In this document: positions 12,645-21,742 of the stretch, piece after piece
Layout: each line of letters opens with the position of its first letter
Numbering within the stretch: the first letter of the stretch is position 1
From: Chelonoidis abingdonii
Lineage: Eukaryota; Chordata; Testudines; Testudinidae
Length of the DNA stretch: 64,000 nt
Reading direction: 5' to 3'
Assembly: GCF_003597395.2 (NCBI RefSeq)
Contig: NC_133770.1
Span: forward strand, 83,821,708 to 83,885,707
Notes under the pieces: generated by a model
What the model was told of the DNA's origin: nothing
Database searches by the model: none
What the model saw: only the letters and a program-made list of their open reading frames with translations
Made by a program: the position numbers and the translations under genes

Positions 12645-12672
12645 CTGAAAAAGAGCTCAGTGAAGCTCCAAT
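12645..12672 (+). ncRNA. Degraded hammerhead-like motif
   Basis: CTGAAAA, then stem GAGCT-CAGTGA-AGCTC, then CAAT. This has the layout of a hammerhead (CUGANGA, stem II, GAAA) but both conserved boxes are mutated, so it should be inactive. Its place at the 3' end of a Penelope-like element fits the known association. Confidence 0.45.
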
Positions 12673-13162
12673 GTTTGTCCCTTCCATTCATAAAAGTTGG
12701 CCCAATAAAAGCTGTTGGCCCAATAAAATCTGTTGCCTCACCTACCTTGTCTCTCTTATAAAACTACACTGAATCATCAATTTATTATGAACAGAACAGA
12801 GTTGTATGATGCATCTATACCATGCATAATTTGCAGTAGATCTAAAATAGCTGATCTATTTATATCTAATCTCTGTCTTCTTCTCTTATCTGAACTGTCT
12901 AGATAGACTCTATCTGATAGAGATAACAGACAGAAGATAGGGTTTGATGAGATGTGAATACTTGTCTCATTAGGAATGGACTGAAAACCCCAAATTCATT
13001 TCAGACAGAGGCCACAACACAGGTATAATTTACTACCTAGCTGCACTGGGTAAGAACATATTGATTATCACAAGTGGAAGGGTCTGCAAATATGATTTAC
13101 AGCTGTAGTTTTCAGGAGAAACCTTGGCGCACATTGACAATTAAATCTGCTGGAACAATATA

Positions 13163-13402
13163 GTGCAGTGGATGGAACCCCTGGGACTCGGGGAAGTTGG
13201 GTTCTATTCCAAGTTCAGCCTCTGATTTATTGTGTGACCTTGGGCTAGTCACTTCTCCTGTATGTGCCTCAGTTTCCCCTCATACCTGTTGTCTGTCTCA
13301 TCTATTTATATTATAAGCTTTTGGTAGACTGTCTATGGGTTTGTACCACACCTAACCCAGTGGGGCCCCAATGTTTGTCGGGGCCTGTAGGTGCTAATAT
13401 AA
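13163..13402 (+). repeat. MIR-like SINE
   Basis: Contains the conserved CORE-SINE/MIR string around GTGTGACCTTGGGCTAGTCA and TGCCTCAGTTTCCCCTC, followed by the reptile-type tail ending GGGCCTGTAGGTGCTAATAT. Diverged, no target duplication seen. Confidence 0.75.
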
Positions 13403-13410
13403 AGCAAACA

Positions 13411-13740
13411 GTGTTGCCAACCCCAAATATTCAAAAAACAGGAATCAGGCCTCAACAATCATGATACCGGTTTAAAAACCATGAGATTTTTTACATACAC
13501 ATTTTGGTTCCTTTTTGTGTTTTCTGGTTTCTGACTTTTTCGTGTATACTACAATCACATTTTCAAGCTTTTGTCCACAACCAAGAGAACTAACACCTTA
13601 CTTCTTTAACAAAAAGAAAGATGAAAAGAAATAGAAAACAGATTCTAATGTGATCACTTGGCTTCAGAAACTGGGCCTTTAAGAAAATAAGTGTAATGAG
13701 ATAAATTGTGAGAGTGAGCAACACAGTTAATAATCATGAA
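13411..13740. repeat. Old MITE-like sequence
   Basis: Begins GTGTTGCCAACCCC and carries CATGAGATTTTTTACA and CTGGGCCTTTAAGAAAATAA, strings I associate with a turtle repeat whose ends read GGGTTGCCAAC. The right end is not identified. Confidence 0.35.
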
Positions 13741-13867
13741 AATGAAAATAAGCCACAAAATCAGGCACAGAGGGAAGGTCCACTCGTTGGGATTTTACAT
13801 GCAAATGGACAGCAATAAAATTCTACACTTGGTTGGACTATCAACACTACGTGGACAGAAACACTAA

Positions 13868-16800
13868 GGCCTGGTCCACACTACGCCGTTAAATCGATTT
13901 TAACAGCGTTAAATCGATTTAACGCTGTACCCGTCCACACTACAGTGCTCTTTAAATCGATTTCTGTACTCCTCCCCAAAGAGAGGAGTAACGCTAAAAT
14001 TGATATTATTATATCGGAATAGTGTTAGTGTGGACGGAAATTGACATTATCTCCGGGAGTACTCACAGTGCACCACTGACCGCTCTGGACAGCAATCAGA
14101 TCAGAGGCACTGGCCAGGTAACAGGAAAAGCCCCACCGCGACTTTGAATTCAATTTCCTGTTTGGCCACCTGGAGCTCTGATCAGCACAGATGCACGCAG
14201 AGTCATCAGCCAGGTAACAATGCAGTCTCCTCGAGAAAGAAAAGAGCACCAGCGGACCGAGGAGAGGTAAGGATCGATGCTATAGTGGGGAAGATCTCAG
14301 TGTCTAACAGAACTCCATTCTACAAGACAAAACAGAAAAATATTTGAAAAAATTTCAAGAGCTATGTAGAAAAAGGCCATAAAAAAGCACAGCAGGGACT
14401 CAGTGCAGTGCAGAGTGAAGTTAAGGAGTCAGAAAGAACTACCAGAAAACAGAGAAGCAAACGAAGCTGGGCCAGGGCTGAACATGCCGTTCTACGCTGA
14501 CCTGCATGCAATTTTAGGGGCGCGCCACCCACACCCCTTGTCCGTGGATTCCGAGGTGGGTATCATCGTCAACCATGGTGGAGATTCAGCGGGGGAACTG
14601 AGGAGGGGAGGAGGAGAGAAAAAGACGAGAACCTGCATGGCACACAGCACATCCATTACGTCCAAACAGCGGAGCTGTTTGTGACACACGACGGAATACC
14701 CCCAGCTTCCCAACCACTAGCCCAAACAGTGAAGCATGGAGACTCTGGCGAGTGGTATTTGTAAATATCAAACTGTTTAAAAGAAACCACTTTTTAATGA
14801 TGAATTTGCCACCAGGGCTGGATGCATGCAGCCAGTAAAGTCTAAAAGGAAAAGTGGTAACGATGTCTAGATGAGCGAAAACCCCACAAGAATCTCCATC
14901 CAATCGCTCCTGAGGTACTGTGCGTAGAAGCTTGCAGAAGGTTTCGGCAAGGCAGATCTATACGTCCACGCATGAAGGACAGCTGCTGCCTCGCAGCATG
15001 TAGCAAGTAATTGGGTAACCATTGCGTGCACAAAGCACAGCACGTATGGTCTGGTGATTCCTGGCATTCAGAAACAATTGTTCTCATTCGCGCAGACTCC
15101 TCAGTAGAGTTATCATCAATTTGACGGTTGAAATTCAGGAATTTAATAAAAGGGACAGAGATGGCATTTCCTATTGGCGTTCTAGCTGGGCTGTTGCTAC
15201 ATCAATCCTTCGAATTTAGCAAGCTGGGGAGGGGGAGAACCGCATGGCGCGAGCGTTTGTCGCGCATGAACTCCAGCACCAGCCACGCATTGGGGGGAGG
15301 GGAAGGAGAGTGGGTGTTTAGCACTGATAGCACCGATGCGTGGGGGAGAATATAGAAAAATCTTACATAGGGAAAGAGGAGGGATGGGTCTGCTGCTTCT
15401 GTTAATAGAAAAAAGGCTCATAGGGCACTGTGTATATGAAGGGGTAAAGTCAACAAGATAAAGCGTTACAATGCGCATGGAAGCTTGAAGTAATCCGGAC
15501 TGCGTACTTGAGTCTGCAACACAAGCCACAGCACTCAATATTAAAAGAGGCAAAATCGACCTTGAGTGAGAATTCAGTTGTACATTCAGGTGCATAGTGT
15601 GAAAGAGCATAAGCATTGTCTATAAAATGTATCTTTTAGCATATGTTTTTGCTCGTCTCCCTGTTCCCTCCCCATGAGCTGCACACAGGTTTCCAGCCGT
15701 CCTACGCCATCCCGAAGGCTAGTCAGATAAGCGGAGGAAGAAAGAGGAATAGCGAGATGAAAATGGTTTCTCTGAAATCATGGAATAACGCCGCAAATGA
15801 CAGAGCTCACAAAAGAGTGGAAGACACGAGCAAAGTACATGGAAAGATGCCATGAACAGTAGGACAGGAGGGACGCTCGAGATGAGAAGTGCGCCAGGAA
15901 ATAGTAGGTGTAGGGCAGGAAGCAGAGGTAGGCACGAAGATCAGAAGGTGGCGGAATGCACGCCTGGAGCTGCTGCGTGATGCAACTCGGATATCCCCGA
16001 CGTCTGGTTGATCTTCAGGAAGAGCGGATCCAAGTAGTGCACTGAGCCCCTTGAACGCTCACCCACCCAACTGTTCAATATTCTCCTCACCCGCCCACGT
16101 CTCAGGCCGCCGGGACAGTCCAAAACGGCTGTCCTTACACGAAATGTCTTAATAGCCTTCATTCCCTCCTATCCTCCTCCAAACACAAACCTGTATATCT
16201 TGATAAATTCTCTGGCCTTTATAATACTGTTAACAAAGAATACTGCAAAGCGGGGAGGGTGGGTGCTTACAGGAATGTCTTTTAAGTAAGAATAGCATGA
16301 TTTTTAAATATAGTGACTTGTATTCCCTATAGCAAGCTATCAAAGGGGGAGGGTGGGTGCTTACGGAGGATAGTGAATGGGTGGGGTGTTCTTGAAGGCA
16401 GCAAACTCAACAGTCACTATCGTACTGGCCAGTGATAACTCGTTTCATGGCTTCTCGGATGCGCCGCTCCTGGTGTCTCTCTAATCGCTGGTTCGCGCTC
16501 GTAAGTCAGCAGCCAGGCATTGCCCAGCTCTCCCGACCGCGCACAAAGGTCTCGCCTTCCTCTCACCACAGATTGGACACACAGCAAGCAGCAATAACAA
16601 AGGTCATTGTTGGTGAGGTCTAGCAATTAATAATTGTCTCCAGCGACCTTTTAAACACGGCCAAATCACATTTTACCAACCTATCCTTCCTTCTCAGCCT
16701 GTAGTGAACGCTTCCTGAACCACTGTCCAGGCTGCCTGGATGCACCACATTCATAGTCATTACATCAGGGTAGGCTGGTCCCCAGGATAACGACAGGCAT

Positions 16801-18024
16801 TTGAACATCCCCAACTGTTATTTCTGGTCTGGGAGTAATTCTCTTGCAGCGCCGTTTTAAACAGAGTAGGCTTCTGAAGACACGAGCGTCATGAACTTCT
16901 GCCCACCCACGTGGATGTTGGTGAAACGTCCCTTGGATCCACCAGTGCTTGCAGCACCACTGAAAAGTCCCCTTGCAGTTACGTACTGGGTGCCGGTGCC
17001 CGGGGCCAAGATAGGATATGGGTTCCATCTATGGCCCCCCCACAGTTAGGGATCCATTGCAGCACAACCCAATCCACTCATGACCTGCACGTTTCCGCGA
17101 AGTCAACACCTTTCAGTTAGCAGCAGCTTAATGATTGCTTTGGCTACTTGCATCACAGCGAGCCCCCACAGAAAATTTGCCCATCCCAAATATTCCTGAC
17201 TGCACGGTAGCTTCTGGAGTTGAAGTTTCCAGAGGGCTATTGCCACTCGATTCTCCACTGGAGGGCTGCTCTATCTTGGTATTCTGGCTTTCAGAGGCGG
17301 AAAGCAAGTCACAAAGTTCAAAGAAAGTGCTCTTACGCATGCGAAAGTTTCGGCAGCCACTGTGAATCATCCACACCTGCAAAACTATGCGTGTCCCACC
17401 AGTCTGTGCTTGTTTCCCGCGCCCAAAATCAGCGTTCAATGGGTAGAAGCTGCGCCCATTACCAGCAGTAGCTCCAAAACGCAGAGGCCCGCGTTTAGGG
17501 AGAATTCAGTGTCCACGTCCTCATCGCTCTCGTCACCGCGCTGCCGTAGCTGCCTCCTCCTCGCCTGCCTTTGCAGTTCATGGTTACCTAAACAGCACAA
17601 GAATGTGCGAGGTGTTTACAACATCCACGATTGCGTTACTGATCTCAGCAGGGTCCATGCTTGCAGTTCTATGGCGTTTGCTCAGTTCACCCAGGGAAAA
17701 AGGCGTGAAATGGTTGTCTGCTGCTTTCACAAAGGGAGGGGTGAGGCTGTACCCAGAACCACCAGCGACAATGATTTTTGCCCCATCAGGCACTGGGCTC
17801 TCAACCCGGAATTCCAAGGGGTGGGGGAGACAGGGAACTATGGGATAGCTACGGAATAGCTACCCAAAGTGCACTGCTCCAGAAATCGACGCTAGCCTCG
17901 GACCATGGACGCACACCGTCGAATTAATGTGCCTAGTGTGGACGCGCACAATCGACGTTTTAATATCTGTTTAATAAAACCGGTTTTAGCTCATTCGAAA
18001 TTATGCCATAGTGTGGACGTAGCC
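13868..18024 (-). mobile_element. Near full-length PIF/Harbinger transposon
   Basis: Ends GGCCTGGTCCACACTA and TAGTGTGGACGTAGCC (13 of 16 inverted match), flanked by TAA on both sides (13865-13867, 18025-18027), as expected for the 3-bp TWA target of Harbinger. The 5' subterminal region has repeated TTAAATCGATTT motifs. The minus strand of 16417-17817 holds a broken transposase. 14000-16400 probably includes the second Harbinger gene region, but no domain could be confirmed there. Confidence 0.88.
16417..17817 (-). pseudogene. Broken Harbinger (DDE) transposase
   Basis: Successive minus-strand frames continue one protein: 17817-17584 (with MDPAEISNAIVDVVNTS, the N-terminal part), 17439-17128 (WMIHSGCRNFRMRKSTFFEL followed by C-D-L-L), 17028-16765 (GWAEVHDARVFR and the following ITVGDVQMPV), 16814-16620 (SLSWGPAYPD) and 16626-16417 (equivalent of the C-terminal CxLHNLC region). 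The VHDARVFR block holds one catalytic D of the DDE triad. At least four frame changes and several stops separate these pieces. Overlapping + strand ORFs, including one of 165 codons, are antisense shadows. Confidence 0.8.
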
Positions 18025-18027
18025 TAA

Positions 18028-19161
18028 CAATGGTAGCTGTATAATGTTACAGTGTCTGATGAGATGACTGTGAGAAATAGAACAGCCACTAGAGGCCACT
18101 GTGTACACTATGTACTCTCACAGGAGAGGAGAATATGGTTAGTTCATGCAGCAGGACCTCACATCCATCAACAAGCTACTATGGGAAAGCACACCTCGTA
18201 CACTTCCCTCAATATCTGGTTGATATTTGCAATTATTTATTTGTATTCCCATGTTGCTCATGAAAATGAAGTATTAATAATAACGGCTACTGCCTGGAAC
18301 AGACAACGCAGAGCTGCCAATGCACCTTGGTATTGACCCTGTTATTCCAGGCCAGTGATGGGTTAATCTGGCCAATGTTATTTATCCATCAGCAGAAAGG
18401 GGTTTGTACCGTAGTTCTTTGGAGAGTAACAGGGTTGCAACTGGGGCTGTTCTTGCGCAAGGCTTTACTTAAATTACGAGAGTCAAAATATCACAACCTC
18501 AGACACCTCCATCTCTCCCCATAAATATATTCTAAATTCTGGGAACACTTCAATTTCTGATGCAGTTTTGAACCATCATATGCCAGTGCCCCAGAAAAGC
18601 TACATGTACTACAGTCATTTTTTCATTTGTGGAATTAATATATCGCCTGTGGAAAAGCTACCTCCTCTGGAGTATAAGGTAGCAGCCAAGTGAACAACTC
18701 AAGCACACAATGCTGCATTCTAGTGCACGAAGAGAAAACATTAGCCACAAACACACAAGCAGCCCTTCATCTCAATCATATGAGACATCTCTAATATCCG
18801 TGTAAGAAACTGCAGTAGCAATCCCTTTGTGTACAGTAAACAAAAGTGAGGACCTTTTCTCTCACTAAAGGAAGATGTGAGCTAAAAAATACCCTTTTAC
18901 TAAGGATGCTGTGCAACTTTATACCCTCCAAATAAGTGCTCTTCTGATTTTTTTCCCCCAAATGGCAACACACTCACTCTGACATATAGGCAAGCTTTAT
19001 TCTCACTTCATGGAGGAGAGAGAATGGATGAAGCTGTAGCGAGTGGCCTGACACCACACAATCTGTAGCATAGCTATTGAGTTGTTTTTCTTCCCACCCT
19101 GCTTGCTCATATCACTGAAACGAACTTCACTGTAGTTCGAAATATAACAGGAGTCCTATTT
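18028..19161. other. Unassigned intergenic sequence
   Basis: No coding exon or element recognised. Confidence 0.5.
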
Positions 19162-19169
19162 CTCTAAAC

Positions 19170-19382
19170 CAGTGGTGGGCAACCTGCAGCCTGTCAGGGT
19201 AATCCGCTGGCCAGCCAGTGGACAGTTTGTTTACATTTGCATGGCCGCCCACAGCTCCCACTGGCCTGGAACAGTGAACAACAACCACTGGGGATTGCGG
19301 GAAGTGGCTGTGCAAATGTAAACAAACTGGGTCGCAGCACGCCAGCGGATTACCCTGATGGGCCGCAGGTTGCCCACCACTG
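19170..19382. mobile_element. hAT-type MITE A with long inverted repeats
   Basis: Ends CAGTGGTGGGCAACCTGC and its inverted copy GCAGGTTGCCCACCACTG; inversion extends about 70 bases inward on each side, including TTTGTTTACATTTGCA and its mirror. Flanked by perfect 8-bp CTCTAAAC (19162-19169 and 19383-19390). Confidence 0.92.
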
Positions 19383-19390
19383 CTCTAAAC

Positions 19391-19611
19391 CAGTGGCTCT
19401 CGAACTTTTTTTACTGGTGACACCTTTCACATAGCAAGCCTCTGAGTGCAACTCCCTCTTACACATTAAAAGCACTTTTTTATATATTTAACACCATTAT
19501 AAATGCTGGAGGCAAAGCAGGGCTTGGGATGGAGGCTGACAGCTTACAACCCCCCATGTAATAACCTCGTGACTCCCTGAGGGGTCCCAACCCCCAGTTT
19601 GAGAACCCCTG
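19391..19611. mobile_element. hAT-type MITE B, abutting MITE A
   Basis: Ends CAGTGGCTCTCGAAC and GTTTGAGAACCCCTG (12 of 15 inverted match). The left duplication CTCTAAAC (19383-19390) is shared with MITE A; the right is CTCTAACC (19612-19619). Contains the familiar GGGGTCCCAACCCCCAGTTT string near the 3' end. Belongs to a different family from MITE A. Confidence 0.88.
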
Positions 19612-20399
19612 CTCTAACCACTTCATTCTAGCCAGAGCTTAAATTCAGCTGGAGCTGAGCTCCAGTAAATATTTTGAACCCCCACTGGAGTTTTTATAGC
19701 ATACTGGTGAGGCACATGGCAGGCTCCAGATAATACTCTATAAGAATTTAAGCCCTGATTCTAGCTATAAGGCTGCACTCCAGTTCAGAGCCAGAAATCA
19801 GCCTAGCACTACTGACTAACAGTTTCCCTCTTCTAACCTCAGTTCTAATGAAGCCTGTGTACTTCAGCATGCTCTTATCTGTGAAAAAGTGAACTAAGGC
19901 CTCCATTTTCCTGCAAGGGCACAGCCCAGCAGTACTTCTGGCCTTATAGCAAGCTGTGGGTTGAATTACAGTAGCTTGTGTGACAACTGCTTTACAAGCC
20001 TAATTGGTGATTCACTTCCACCATAAAATGCAGTTGTGAATGACCAAGAACATATGCCCAGTCTGGGATGAGAAGTTAAGGAGAATCCCACTTACTGCAG
20101 GCAGAAACTAAAACAGCAGAGTACTTGGTATGTTATTTCCCAGCCCTTCAAGCCACTGGAGTTAACAACTATCATTAGCGAAAAATGCCATGAGACATTC
20201 ATAACTGCAATGTGTATGTTATTCAAAACAGATCTTTTTAACCTTGGAATGAAGAAATTGCTGCCTTAAGCAGGGCCGGCTTTAGGCCAATTCAACCAAT
20301 TCCCCTGAATCGGGCCCCGCCCCTAAGAGGGCCCCACGCCCAAGCCCCAGTATGGTGTACCAGCAAGAGCCGGTGCGCTGTACCAGGGTGGCCTGGCTT

Positions 20400-20910
20400 C
20401 CCTAGGGGGCAATTTAAAGGGCCTGGGGCTCCCCTCCTTCCACCGCCGCAGCCCTTTAAATACCCCAGGGAGCCCTGGGGAAGCGGCAGGGCTCCTACAG
20501 CTATTTAAATGACCAGAGCGGCAGAGGCAGCTGGAGCCCCAGGCCCCTTAAATTGCCACCAGAGCCCCACTGCTGGAGCCCTCAGGGCTCTGGGGGCTAT
20601 TTAAAAAGTCCGGGGCTTCCATTGCTTCTACCGCCCCAGCCCTCCCCCAGGGCTCCCGTGGCTATTTAAAGGGCCAGGGCAGTAGAAGCAGGGGAGCCCT
20701 GGGCTCTTTAAATAGCTGTGGGAGCCCTGGGGTAGCGGGGGGCTCCGGGGGCTATTCAAAGGGCCAGGGCTTCAGCTGTCTCTGCCGCCCCGGGTCATTT
20801 AAATAGCTGCAGGAGCCCTGCCACTTCCCCAGGGCTCCCTCGGCTATTTAAAGGGCCAGGACGGTGGAAGCAGGGGAGCCCTGGGCCCTTTAAATAGCCC
20901 CCGAGCCCTG
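20400..20910. repeat. Array of inverted TTTAAA-centred GC-rich units
   Basis: The motif GGCTATTTAAAGGGCC and its inverse GGCCCTTTAAATAGCC alternate several times, separated by GCAGGGGAGCCCTGGG-like strings. The pair at 20842-20857 and 20884-20899 is a perfect 16-bp inverted repeat; another pair lies near 20660-20725. Confidence 0.75.
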
Positions 20911-21252
20911 GGCTGCTGTTGCTACCCCAGTCGGGGAGGGAGGAGGAGGGGCACTCCCCGTACAGGGTGGACTGTACCCGTACCCCCTGCCCGCAGCCAG
21001 CCCTTGCCTGCAGCCAGTCCCTGTCTCCAGCCAGCCCCGCACCCCCTGCCCTGCCTCCAGCCCCTGTCTCCAGTCAACCCCTGCACCCCTTGCCCTGCCT
21101 GCAGCCAGACCCTACCTCCAGTCAGCCCCTGTCCTGCCTCCAACCAGCCCCATGTCCACTGGTGCCCTGCAGTTCCCAGGGCAGTGACTTTGCACACCTG
21201 CTTCAATGAGGAGGGCAGGGAGCAGCTGGGATCCAGACATGTGCACACCTTA

Positions 21253-21372
21253 GGGTGACCAGACAGCAAGTGTGAATAATCAGGACAGGGGGTGGGGGGT
21301 AATAGGATCTTATATAAGAAAAAGACCCAAAAATCGGGACTGTCCCTATAAAATCAGGACATCTGGTCACCC
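21253..21372. mobile_element. TA-flanked MITE (GGGTGACCAGA family), copy 1
   Basis: Ends GGGTGACCAGAC and TCTGGTCACCC, flanked by TA. Interior has the family strings CTTATATAAGAAAAAGAC and CGGGACTGTCCCTATAAA. Same family as 37115-37232, 48087-48211 and the remnant at 26433-26558. Nested inside the hAT at 20271-21734. Confidence 0.88.
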
Positions 21373-21461
21373 TAGCTCATCTCCAGGGAGTGGCGGGAAC
21401 CCACACATGTGAAACGGAGCTCATTTCTAGTTCAGGCCCATCTACTTAAAAACGAACTTTA

Positions 21462-21554
21462 GGGTAGAGTTAACATACATCTGTATTTTCCCGGACATGT
21501 CAGGCTTTTTAGTTCTTAAATCGCTATCCGGAAAATACCGATGTATGGTAACCC
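21462..21554. mobile_element. TA-flanked MITE (GGGTTACCATAC-like family)
   Basis: Ends GGGTAGAGTTAACATACATC and GATGTATGGTAACCC pair with mismatches; TA at 21460-21461 and 21555-21556. The interior TTTTCCCGGACATGTC recurs in inverted form near the right end as GATATCGG-like sequence only partly. Second insertion in the same hAT. Confidence 0.75.
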
Positions 21555-21742
21555 TATTGGTACAAAAAATATATACTGTGGCACATCCCTTAAATCAGAA
21601 TTTTTTATAGAGAGCTGGTTGCAAAGATATGAAAGGCTTTTTTTTTTTTTACATTTTTTTTTTTTTAGTCATCTCTGCCAGCGCCCCGCTGAAAATTTTC
21701 AGATTGGGCACCATGCTTCCTAAAGCTGGCCCTGGCCTTAAG

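Larger units (their letters stand above)
11038..12775 (+). pseudogene. Decayed Penelope-like retroelement (RT C-terminus, GIY-YIG endonuclease, 3' region)
   Basis: The frame starting at 11038 contains RYINDIFILW, matching the catalytic Y-x-D-D box of reverse transcriptase in the Penelope style (here with N for the first D), then FLDT and HPRHIKKSVIYS, typical of the downstream PLE region. Around 11790-11880, after frame changes, SYTCRSQHVVYLIQC and NNYVGETRQT recall the GIY-YIG endonuclease core of Penelope-like elements. Stops and frameshifts make it non-functional. A hAT MITE (12160-12555) is inserted in the 3' part; the 3' end (12564-12775) has a repeated TTGGCCCAATAAAA and a degraded hammerhead-like motif. 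The 5' portion of the RT is missing. Confidence 0.75.
20271..21734. mobile_element. hAT-type element, 1,464 bp, with nested MITEs
   Basis: Ends CAGGGCCGGCTTTAGG and CCTAAAGCTGGCCCTG (15 of 16 inverted match) and a perfect 8-bp target duplication GCCTTAAG (20263-20270, 21735-21742). The interior has a G/C-rich array of inverted TTTAAA-centred units (20400-20910) and a C-rich repeat stretch (20990-21160). Two TA-MITEs are inserted at 21253-21372 and 21462-21554. No transposase seen. Confidence 0.92.

Noticed and set aside
15197..15616. 139-codon - strand ORF in the left half of the Harbinger element, as a possible second Harbinger protein
   Set aside because: No Myb/SANT-like tryptophan pattern could be seen, so it is not called as a gene.
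17362..17859. 165-codon + strand ORF
   Set aside because: It is antisense to the broken Harbinger transposase, which is the frame with recognisable motifs.
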